A stretch of 57,341 nucleotides of DNA from Sorangium cellulosum (GTDB taxonomy: Bacteria; Myxococcota_A; Polyangia; Polyangiales; Polyangiaceae): positions 1-57,341 of the forward strand of contig DYPH01000021.1 in NCBI GenBank assembly GCA_020720045.1, read 5' to 3'. The notes beneath the pieces were generated by a model, which worked only from the letters and a program-made list of their open reading frames with translations, did not search any database and was not told where the DNA came from. Shown in pieces: positions 25,554-33,257 of this stretch (its first letter is position 1; the number at the start of each line of letters is the position of its first letter). Both the position numbers and the translations under genes were made by a program.

Positions 25554-28175
25554 ATGGACCGCTCGTCGCACGGCACGGCCGCGCCTGTCCCCCCGGCGCC
25601 GGAAGCAAGCTCGGCGGAGCCCCCGACTGCCGGGCGTTCCTTCGCGCTGTTGGCGATTACCGCGCTCGCAGCGGCGACAATTCTGCTGTTAGGACTTCGG
25701 CTTACGCTCGCGACCGAGGCGCCCCCCGCCCGACGCCCGCCGGCGCCTCTGGCGCGGCGCACGACGGAACACCTGGCGCTTGTGCTGATTGACGGCCTCC
25801 GAGAAGACATCGCGCGCGACCCAGCACGCATGCCCCATCTCGCCGACCGCCTGCAGCGAAATGCCCACGGAACGCTCTGGGCAAGTCCGATTTCCATGAC
25901 GTCGAGCGCGGTCCTTTCGTTAGGGACCGGCGCACGGGGCGATCTCGAACAGGTCGCAAACAACGAATCTCATGGAAAGGCGCTCTTCGACGATTGGATC
26001 GGCCACGTGCGCAGCGACGGCGGGACGACGGCATGGGTCGGTGATGGCGTCTGGGGAAGCATGTATCCCGCAAGTTTTTCTTCAAGTTTTGAAGGAAAGG
26101 GGGGGCTCTCGATCGATGCCGAAGAGGATCGGGAGGTCTTCGTCGCCGGGGAGAAAATGCTCGCGCAAGCGCAGCGCCCCACCTTCGTTGTTGCCCATTT
26201 TTTAACGCCCGATCATGTCGGTCACGGGCATGGGATCGGCGCCTACTACTACGATTACATTCGTGGTTTTGACGGCCGCCTGGAACATTTTCTCGAGCAG
26301 GTTCCGAAAGACACGACCGTCGTCGTCCTGTCCGATCATGGCGCCACCGACGCCGGTACCCACGGCTCGAACACGGAGATTCAACGTCGCTCGCCGTTCG
26401 TAGCCTATGGGCCCGGCGTCGTCGCAGGCCCCGTCGACCTCGGCTCCATCGAACAGATTGACCTCCCAGCGACCTTCGCGACGCTGCTCGGTGTCGGCGC
26501 GCCGGCCCACGACCGCGGGTGGATTGTCCCGAACTTGCTCGCGATTTCTTCGGAGGCGCAGACGCAAATCGGCTGCCAGCGCCTCGTCGATCTCCGGGCG
26601 GTTGCCCACGACGTTGCCGGGGGCTCGGCTGCTGCGCGTCCGCCCGCAACCGCCGAAGGCGGTGAGGAAACGGCCCGCACGAAGGCAGCAGGTTCGCGTG
26701 TATCCTGCAGTGATCTGACCGAGGCACGCGCGGAAGCGACCGCCATCGACGAGGCCCTCGGGAAGCGCTCGGGCTCCCTCGGGTGGATCGCAGCGCTCGT
26801 CGCGAGTCTTTTTCCGCTCGGCGCTGCGATCAGCCTGTTCTTCGCAAAGCTCCGCGACCGTTTCTTTCCGCTCCTCGCCGGCGCGCTCGCCCTCGTGGCG
26901 GCAGCGGCTACGGCCGCCTACAGCCTGGAACTGCTCCCCGGTCGTGGGCCCGACCAAGCACGCGGCGTCCTCTATTTTCTTTGCAATATCCCTCTCTTGG
27001 CGCTGCTTTTGCGGCCCCGGGCGACCCTCGCCCGCATTGAGCTTCTCGGCGCGGCGGCTGCGCTCCTTCTTCCGGGGCTCCTCGTCGTCACCGAGACGAA
27101 GACGACGCAGCCAGAAGCCTTTGCCTTTGTTGCCGTTACAGCGATCGTTGCCGCGACGTTTGCCTTCCGCCGCGAGACGCGAGACCTCCGCGCGGCGCTC
27201 GCCCGTGCGCTCCCGGCGCTGCTCCTCGCGCCGGTGGGTCTCTTCGGCGACAACTTCCTGCCACGGGCCCTGACGGAGCCGCCGGCACGGGGTCGCCTCG
27301 TCGCCATGGCTGCATTTGCCGCCTATCCGCTCCTCGCGACATTACTGGGCCTCGGGGCACCGCCTGGGAAGCGTTCGCTTGGGGTCGGCGTGCTCTTGCC
27401 GCGCGTCGGGGCGCCGGTCCTCGCACTGCTCCTCCGGGACTTCGCCGCGCCAACCGCCGCAGTGGGGACCTTCTACGGAGCGACGGTCGCGGCCGTCGTG
27501 CTCGCGGTCTTTCCGAAAAATCGCAAAATTTTCGGCACATACACGCATACTCCCCACGCGATCACGGCAGCGCTCACCGCCTACGCGACCGTATCGCGGC
27601 CCGCGGAGGTCCCCTACGTGATCCTCTCGCTGATCGCCGCCGAGGCGCTTGGAGGGGCTTGGCTCGCCGAGGCGCGCCGCGCTGACGACGAAATCGCCCC
27701 CGGCTCGCGGGCGGCGCTTTGGGTCGCGACAACGCTGCTTTTTGCACTGCCGTGGCTTCAGCGGGTCGCCATTCAGGAGGGAATTCACTTCACCCATTTC
27801 GACTTCCACGCCGGCGCCTTTCGCGAAGACGACGTCGGTCTTGGTCGATTGATTGCGGCAAATCTCGTGAAGCACGGCGCGCCGCGGGCGGTGCTCGTCG
27901 GGCTCTTCCTGCAAACGGCCGGTCGCTTCCGGCGCCCCCTCCTTGAAGGGCTCGTGCTCCTCGAGGGGGCACGCGCCGCCGTTCTCGTTCTCCTGCTTTA
28001 TGTCTGTCGCCACAGCTTTTGGACGCCGGTGTGGGTCCTCGGCGACCTCCCCCACGCACTCGTCGGCATGATCGTTCCGAGCGGGCTTCTCGCGGGCCTC
28101 TCCCTCCGCAACGCCTTGGCGCGCCGCAGCGATCCGAGCAATGCCCCTTCCCTCCCCCCCATGGAGCTTTCGTGA
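25554..28175 (+). CDS. Polytopic alkaline-phosphatase-fold transferase resembling GPI ethanolamine-phosphate transferases
   Basis: 873 residues. One N-terminal helix (about 26-47) is followed by a periplasmic catalytic domain of the alkaline phosphatase superfamily. Metal and active-site candidates are Asp80 in LVLIDGLRED, Thr116 in PISMTSSAV (nucleophile position), Asp220/His224 in TPDHVGHGHG, Asp261-His262 in SDHGATDAG and His270. The order DHxGHxHG then SDHGxTxxGxHG is the pattern of eukaryotic PIG-N/PIG-O/PIG-G enzymes, which transfer phosphoethanolamine to glycosylphosphatidylinositol. The C-terminal ~480 residues hold a dozen or more membrane helices, also as in PIG-O. It probably acts on a lipid or glycan outside the inner membrane. 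A simple phosphodiesterase is the alternative. It overlaps galE by 4 bases. Confidence 0.82.
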   Translation: MDRSSHGTAAPVPPAPEASSAEPPTAGRSFALLAITALAAATILLLGLRLTLATEAPPARRPPAPLARRTTEHLALVLIDGLREDIARDPARMPHLADRLQRNAHGTLWASPISMTSSAVLSLGTGARGDLEQVANNESHGKALFDDWIGHVRSDGGTTAWVGDGVWGSMYPASFSSSFEGKGGLSIDAEEDREVFVAGEKMLAQAQRPTFVVAHFLTPDHVGHGHGIGAYYYDYIRGFDGRLEHFLEQVPKDTTVVVLSDHGATDAGTHGSNTEIQRRSPFVAYGPGVVAGPVDLGSIEQIDLPATFATLLGVGAPAHDRGWIVPNLLAISSEAQTQIGCQRLVDLRAVAHDVAGGSAAARPPATAEGGEETARTKAAGSRVSCSDLTEARAEATAIDEALGKRSGSLGWIAALVASLFPLGAAISLFFAKLRDRFFPLLAGALALVAAAATAAYSLELLPGRGPDQARGVLYFLCNIPLLALLLRPRATLARIELLGAAAALLLPGLLVVTETKTTQPEAFAFVAVTAIVAATFAFRRETRDLRAALARALPALLLAPVGLFGDNFLPRALTEPPARGRLVAMAAFAAYPLLATLLGLGAPPGKRSLGVGVLLPRVGAPVLALLLRDFAAPTAAVGTFYGATVAAVVLAVFPKNRKIFGTYTHTPHAITAALTAYATVSRPAEVPYVILSLIAAEALGGAWLAEARRADDEIAPGSRAALWVATTLLFALPWLQRVAIQEGIHFTHFDFHAGAFREDDVGLGRLIAANLVKHGAPRAVLVGLFLQTAGRFRRPLLEGLVLLEGARAAVLVLLLYVCRHSFWTPVWVLGDLPHALVGMIVPSGLLAGLSLRNALARRSDPSNAPSLPPMELS

Positions 28176-29191
28176 CGATCCGCGGCAACGTACAGTCCCC
28201 CATCTTGGTCGCCGGAGGGGCCGGCTTCATTGGAAGTACCTTCGTGTATCTTGCCGCAAAGGCGGGGCGGAAGCTTGTCGTCCTCGACGACCTTTCAACG
28301 GGCCATCGCGCGGCGGTCGCTGCCGCGGAGGCAGTCGGCGACGTGCGCTTGGTCGCCGGCGACGTCGCCGATGGGCCCCTCGTCGAAGAGATCGTTGCAG
28401 AGCACAACATTGGTGCCGCCGTGCATTTTGCCGCGCGTATCGAAGTCGGCGAATCGGTTCGCGATCCGGCACAATTCTGGGACCGGAACTTTGTCGCGAC
28501 GCTCCGGTTTGTCGATGCCTTGCGGCGGGCGGGCGTAGTCCGAATGGTGTTCTCGTCGACGGCCGCCGTCTACGGGGTCCCGGCACGGGAGCCCCTCGAT
28601 GAAGCCCACCCCTGCGCGCCGGTGAACCCCTACGGGGCGACGAAGCTTGCCGTCGAGCAGATGCTCGCAAGTTACGACCGTGCTTACCAATTTCGGTCGG
28701 CGCGCCTGCGCTATTTCAATGCGGCGGGTGCCCTCCCCGAAGCCGGTTTGGGGGAGCGCCACGATCCGGAAACGCACCTCATTCCGAACGTCATTGCCGC
28801 GGCGTTGGGCCAGGGCGGGCCGCTCTCCGTGTTCGGCGACGACTTCCCGACGCGCGATGGCACCTGTGTCCGCGATTACGTGCATGTTGCAGACTTGGCC
28901 GACGCCCACCTCCGCGCCCTCGATTTCCTGGCCGACCGCGACGAAAGCCTCACGGCGAACTTGGGGACCGGCAACGGCGCGTCGGTACGCGAAGTGATCG
29001 AGGCGGCGGCGGCGGTCACTGGAAAGCCGGTTCCCTACGCAATCTCCGGGCGCCGCGAAGGGGACCCGCCGACCCTCGTCGCCGCATGCGCGCACGCACG
29101 CGCCGCGCTGGGATGGACCCCGCAACGGAGCGACCTGCGGACGATCGTGGAAGACGCCTACCGCTTTTTCGTCGCTCGAAATACGCCGTAG
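28172..29191 (+). CDS. galE: UDP-glucose 4-epimerase (GalE-type)
   Basis: 339 residues from the GTG at 28172, which overlaps the stop of the preceding gene (GTGA). The NAD-binding motif GGAGFIGS is near residue 14, the catalytic triad is SSTAAVYG (Ser/Thr) with Tyr154 and Lys158 in YGATK, and RYFNAAGALPEAG plus TRDGTCVRDYVHVADLADAH match true UDP-hexose 4-epimerases closely. It would interconvert UDP-glucose and UDP-galactose (or the N-acetyl forms) in the cytoplasm. As the last gene of the srf operon it could supply a sugar to the membrane enzymes around it. Its 3' end overlaps that of the convergent glycosyltransferase by 34 bases. Confidence 0.92.
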   Translation: MTIRGNVQSPILVAGGAGFIGSTFVYLAAKAGRKLVVLDDLSTGHRAAVAAAEAVGDVRLVAGDVADGPLVEEIVAEHNIGAAVHFAARIEVGESVRDPAQFWDRNFVATLRFVDALRRAGVVRMVFSSTAAVYGVPAREPLDEAHPCAPVNPYGATKLAVEQMLASYDRAYQFRSARLRYFNAAGALPEAGLGERHDPETHLIPNVIAAALGQGGPLSVFGDDFPTRDGTCVRDYVHVADLADAHLRALDFLADRDESLTANLGTGNGASVREVIEAAAAVTGKPVPYAISGRREGDPPTLVAACAHARAALGWTPQRSDLRTIVEDAYRFFVARNTP

Positions 29192-30606
29192 CCGAAGCCG
29201 GTTGCGCCGAGCGGAACGAAGCGTTCCCAGACAAATTGCTCGTCAAAGCGCGCGTCGCCGTAGAGTCGTTGTTCCACGACGCGCGCCGGGAGGACGCCGT
29301 AACGCGGATCCGACTTCCCGTAAAAAAGGAGCGTGTCGACCTGGCGCTCCTCGAGCATGGCGAGGTCGACGTGTTTCGAGGTGTGTCCACCGGCGAGCAC
29401 GGCGATTTCGGGGTCGGTCAGGCCGGCGAGGTCGACGATCCGTCCACCGAAGGCGGCCGAAAGCCAGCCGATGTCGAGGGCGGCAACCCGCGAACTCGTC
29501 GCAAACACCGGCGTCATTTGTTCAATGAGCGCGAGCCGATCGGCGAGTACGTGCCGACCGCCCCGGCCGGCCCCGAGCTGGCTTGCGAGGACGAGGAACG
29601 CGGCGAGCGCCGTGCGGAAGAGCGCCGAAACGCGGTCCCCGGTCTTTGCGGGACCACCGTCCCCGCCGCCCCTTGCGTGCATCACGCATGCAGTGCCGAG
29701 CACCACGAGGGAGGGCACCATCGGCACAAAAAAGCGGCCGAAGGGCATCCAGTCGCCGCCGACGAACACGACAACCACGCCATGGACGACCACCGTTACG
29801 AGGGCACGAAGGGTTCGACCGTCGGCACCACGCCCCAGAAGCCCGCGGGCATCGAGGAGAAAGACCGGCAACGCGCCGACGACCATCGACGCCGCCAAAT
29901 ATAGGAAACCATGAGAGAGATCGCTCGGCTTCGCAGCGACCGCGAGGGGAACCGGGTGACCGAACAGCGCAAGCCGCAGGACGAGGACCACCGCGGGCGG
30001 CGCCGCCGCGAGGAGCGCAGCACGAACACCGGTCGCCCAGGGCCGGGGCGAAACCGCCGCCGCGAGGATGGCGGCCGGGGCGAATTCGGGGCGAAGCGTT
30101 GCGGCAATACCGGCAAACGCCGCGGCATAGAGGGGGCGACGTTCGGAGGCGGCGACGACCGCCAGCAGGAAAAACAGGGGCATTTCGAGGCCAGAAACAG
30201 CATGCATGGTGCACGGAAGCGCCGCAGCGGCGACCAGTACGGGTGCATTCTGCAGCCATTTCGGCTGCGCGACCGCGCGAGCGAGGAGGGCAATGCCGGC
30301 AACGAACGCGACAGCACCCATGAGGCGCACGATGGCAAGTGCACGGTTCAGGTCGCCGTGGCAGACGGCGACGACGGGAACGAGCAGCGGCGCCCACGGA
30401 AGAGGCGTGACGCCGTCGGCGATGGGGCCCCCCGGCGAAAAGCGGTAGCCGCCGCCCGTGGCCAGCATGCGCGCGTAGGCGAGCGGGATGTAGGCGTCGT
30501 CGACGACGAACCCGCGATTGGCGAACGTCACCGCCGCAGCGAGCCCGCCGGCGAGGGCCGGTACGAGGCGCGGAACGGGGGATGGCGGCGAATCGTCGGG
30601 TTTCAT
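29158..30606 (-). CDS. GT-C-type membrane glycosyltransferase
   Basis: 482 residues from the ATG at 30606. The N-terminal periplasmic loop after the first helix contains VVDDAYIPLAYARM with the Asp36-Asp37 pair that serves as catalytic base in GT-C enzymes using polyprenyl-phosphate sugars, followed by GYRFSPGGPIADG, similar to mycobacterial AftB-type arabinofuranosyltransferases. About ten membrane helices follow, then a ~130-residue C-terminal periplasmic part. It would move a lipid-linked sugar onto an envelope acceptor. It faces the srf/galE operon tail to tail with overlapping ends, so it is transcribed separately. Donor and acceptor are unknown. Confidence 0.82.
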   Translation of the reverse strand: MKPDDSPPSPVPRLVPALAGGLAAAVTFANRGFVVDDAYIPLAYARMLATGGGYRFSPGGPIADGVTPLPWAPLLVPVVAVCHGDLNRALAIVRLMGAVAFVAGIALLARAVAQPKWLQNAPVLVAAAALPCTMHAVSGLEMPLFFLLAVVAASERRPLYAAAFAGIAATLRPEFAPAAILAAAVSPRPWATGVRAALLAAAPPAVVLVLRLALFGHPVPLAVAAKPSDLSHGFLYLAASMVVGALPVFLLDARGLLGRGADGRTLRALVTVVVHGVVVVFVGGDWMPFGRFFVPMVPSLVVLGTACVMHARGGGDGGPAKTGDRVSALFRTALAAFLVLASQLGAGRGGRHVLADRLALIEQMTPVFATSSRVAALDIGWLSAAFGGRIVDLAGLTDPEIAVLAGGHTSKHVDLAMLEERQVDTLLFYGKSDPRYGVLPARVVEQRLYGDARFDEQFVWERFVPLGATGFGYGVFRATKKR

Positions 30607-30759
30607 GCAGGCTGCACCGGTGTTTTTCCTGGGAACGACGACGTCTGCAGATTTGCAGGGGGAAGTCACCGAAGAAGCGACTTCGCCCTGTCAAACATGT
30701 CGCACACTGTGCTGAAAAGTTCTCTCTGGTGCGCAGGGTCCGTAAGGTCCGCCTCGGAT

Positions 30760-33183
30760 ATGCGCTCCTTCGAGATTTTCGTCGCTGAAGAACTTCCCTT
30801 TTCGTCGCTCGCGGATGGCCGTGCGGAAGGGGACGGTCCCGAGGTCGCTCCGCGCCTCCGCCCGGAGACAGGTACCGCCCTGCTCGACATCTTCGTCAAC
30901 GGGGCGAACGTCACCGCCCGCGTCGGCAAGAAGCACGGCTACAGCGTCCTCCGGGATCTGGCGGCAGCCGTCGTCGATCTCGCCCACCGGGCCCAGGGGA
31001 AAGCCCACGTCCACTTCTACGAAGACGCGTGGGAACTCTGTGTGGAACGCGCCGGCGACGAGGCACTCCTCTCCGTCTACCGAGGCGGCAACGAGCCGCA
31101 GGTGCTCGCCTACGACCGTGTGGTCCAGTTCGGCGACGTCCGCGCCAGTGTGAGCGACGCGCTCCTCGAAGCGGCTCAGAAGTCGGCCCTCCACGGCGAT
31201 GAATTTCGGGCGCTTGCGGGGATGATCGCGGGCGACGCCGTCACCACGGTCGGGCTCTCCGCCGCGCAGGCGATGCCGGTCAGCATCGACATCGAGCGCG
31301 ACTCGCCCATTTCGTTCGCCGCCGACTTCTTCCTGCGCGGGAGCGACCTCGAGAGCACCGGCCGCGCTTCCTATGCACGTTCGTCGACGACGGCGATCGG
31401 CGTCGAGCGGACCGACCTCCATGCGCTCCTCTTCCGCGGGAAGCTCCGTGCGGAAATTCGCGGAAGGGTTGTCGATTTCGGGGAGTCCCACCCCTTCCTG
31501 TTCGCCGAGCGCCTCCTCGATTTGACCGGCGACGTCTTCGAAGCCTGGGAAGCGGGCCGCGCGTTTCACGTCCGGAAGGAGGTCGCCGGCGTCCTCTTGG
31601 GGGCGCGCCTCGCCGCCGACGGGGTGCTCTCCCTTTCAATGGGGAAAGGGGGCGCAAAGAGCGCCGGCCCGTTCACCGTCCTCCGCAACGACGCCGGCCC
31701 GGCCACCTACACCTTCCCCTCGCTGTCGGTCGTCGACCTCGTCGATGCGGCGAGCACCTTCGGGCGCAGCCTCGTCCGCGCCCTCGTTCGCCGTGATAAA
31801 AACCAGGCGAAAAACCTCCGCTTGATGGCCTTCAAGAAGCGCCTCCGCGACCTCGAGAGCGCGCTTCGCGAAGCCGAGGGGGCCGATTCGCGCATCAATC
31901 GGCAGCCGGAGAGCTACCGCGCCTTCGTCCACGGCAGCCGCGACGCCGCCCCGCCGAGCAGCACGCGCAAAGAGGCGCGCATGCGCTTCGGGGAGACGTT
32001 CCGCGCCCTCGTCCCCGGCCTCGACCTCCGCTCGACGTTCCTCTGCGGCGACAAACTCGTCGTCGGCTCGGAGAACGAAGTCTTCGTTTTGAACAAGAAA
32101 TCCGGCGAAGTCGAGCTCCGCACGAAGCTCCCGCGCGGGACGACCGTCGCCACGCCCGGCGGCCTCGCCCGCCTCTGCCCAGACGGCGCCCTGCACGTGC
32201 TCGACCTCCGCACCGGAGAAGTAGCCCTCCGTACCTGGGTAGCCGCCCGCCGCGGCGGCCCCCTTGCCGGCTGCGTCGTCAACGCGCCGGGGCTCCCGAA
32301 GCTCCTCGTCGTGACCGAAGGGGAACGCCACCTCGTCGCCATCGACCTCGTCACCGGAGAAGCCCGCTGGCGCCACGCCTGGGGGAAAGGGGGCGCCATC
32401 CGCATGAAGCGCATGGGTCGTCTTCTCTATGTAACGGCGGGCGATAGCGCACTTACGGCAATTGATTTGCTCACCGGCGCGATTGTCTGGCGGGTCCGCG
32501 ATCGCCTCCGTTTCCGCCTCGCACCGGTCGTGGAGCCGGACGCCGCCTTCACCATCGCCGGCGGAATTACCGCAGGTGCCCGCGCCGGTTCCACGGGAGC
32601 TTCCGGGGCGAGTCGCGCGACGCTTCACGCGTTTGATCCGTTCTCCGGTGAGTCCCGCTTCGCGGTTTCCATCGGTGAGGGTCCGGTCACCGTCGAGGGG
32701 CTCCCGCTCGTCGCAAAAGAGACGGTTTCGGTCCTCGTCCGCGGCCCACGAGGCCTTCAGCTTCACGGCTTTTGCCGGAGCACCGGCGAACGCCAATTCG
32801 TCACGGAAGGCGGCGTCGCGCCAATGGGGACCGCCTGGCTCCCCGTCGACGGGACCCTCGTCGGCAACACGCCGACCGGTGAATTGCTGGGGATCGACGC
32901 AAACAAGGGTTCGATGAAGTGGAACCTCCGCCTCGGGAACCTTCTCGAGGCCGACATCCCGCGTCGCCTCGAGCCGCTCCTCCGCGGCGGCGTCCTCTTC
33001 GTCCCCCACGCCGACATCCACGTAGTGCGCCCCGAGGACGGAACGTTGGTGGGCAAAGTCGGCCCCTGCGACGCGATCCCCGACCTCCTCCGCGTCGACG
33101 ATCAATGCAACGTCTTCCTCGCCGAAGAATCGGGGCATGTGATGGGATTCTCCGCGGCAGCACGCCTCGCACTCGCTCGCTGA
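30760..33183 (+). CDS. Large cytosolic protein with PQQ-type beta-propeller, unknown function
   Basis: 807 residues from the ATG at 30760; an ATG at 30697 in the same frame is a possible earlier start. There is no signal peptide or membrane helix. Residues 1-~400 form an unrecognised mixed alpha/beta region ending in a charged helix (KKRLRDLESALREAEG). From about 410 on, at least five propeller blades of the PQQ/PQQ-like form are visible, each with a VxDxxTGExxW/R motif (VLNKKSGEVELR, VLDLRTGEVALR, AIDLVTGEARWR, AIDLLTGAIVWR, GIDANKGSMKW). Such propellers usually sit in the periplasm (BamB, dehydrogenases), so a cytoplasmic one with a long extra domain is unusual. It is followed by a strong terminator. 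Confidence 0.8.
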   Translation: MRSFEIFVAEELPFSSLADGRAEGDGPEVAPRLRPETGTALLDIFVNGANVTARVGKKHGYSVLRDLAAAVVDLAHRAQGKAHVHFYEDAWELCVERAGDEALLSVYRGGNEPQVLAYDRVVQFGDVRASVSDALLEAAQKSALHGDEFRALAGMIAGDAVTTVGLSAAQAMPVSIDIERDSPISFAADFFLRGSDLESTGRASYARSSTTAIGVERTDLHALLFRGKLRAEIRGRVVDFGESHPFLFAERLLDLTGDVFEAWEAGRAFHVRKEVAGVLLGARLAADGVLSLSMGKGGAKSAGPFTVLRNDAGPATYTFPSLSVVDLVDAASTFGRSLVRALVRRDKNQAKNLRLMAFKKRLRDLESALREAEGADSRINRQPESYRAFVHGSRDAAPPSSTRKEARMRFGETFRALVPGLDLRSTFLCGDKLVVGSENEVFVLNKKSGEVELRTKLPRGTTVATPGGLARLCPDGALHVLDLRTGEVALRTWVAARRGGPLAGCVVNAPGLPKLLVVTEGERHLVAIDLVTGEARWRHAWGKGGAIRMKRMGRLLYVTAGDSALTAIDLLTGAIVWRVRDRLRFRLAPVVEPDAAFTIAGGITAGARAGSTGASGASRATLHAFDPFSGESRFAVSIGEGPVTVEGLPLVAKETVSVLVRGPRGLQLHGFCRSTGERQFVTEGGVAPMGTAWLPVDGTLVGNTPTGELLGIDANKGSMKWNLRLGNLLEADIPRRLEPLLRGGVLFVPHADIHVVRPEDGTLVGKVGPCDAIPDLLRVDDQCNVFLAEESGHVMGFSAAARLALAR

Positions 33184-33205
33184 ACGCCGCCGACGCGAAC
33201 ACGAA

Positions 33206-33236
33206 AAAAGGCCCCGGAAAACTCCGGGGCCTTCTT
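33206..33236. terminator. Bidirectional terminator
   Basis: The perfect stem AAGGCCCCGGA-aac-TCCGGGGCCTT has an A run before it and TTCTTC after it, between the stops of the propeller gene and the peptide transporter gene. Confidence 0.9.
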
Positions 33237-33257
33237 CATTGGTGACACGCGTCAACG

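Noticed and set aside
25554..28175. PglZ-type phage-defence (BREX) phosphatase
   Set aside because: It has the alkaline-phosphatase fold but many membrane helices and the GPI-transferase motif order, and no BREX genes are near.
29911..30759. 283-codon extension in front of the propeller protein
   Set aside because: It is antisense to the GT-C glycosyltransferase and rich in Arg/Gly with no domain; the start near 30760 fits the real protein.
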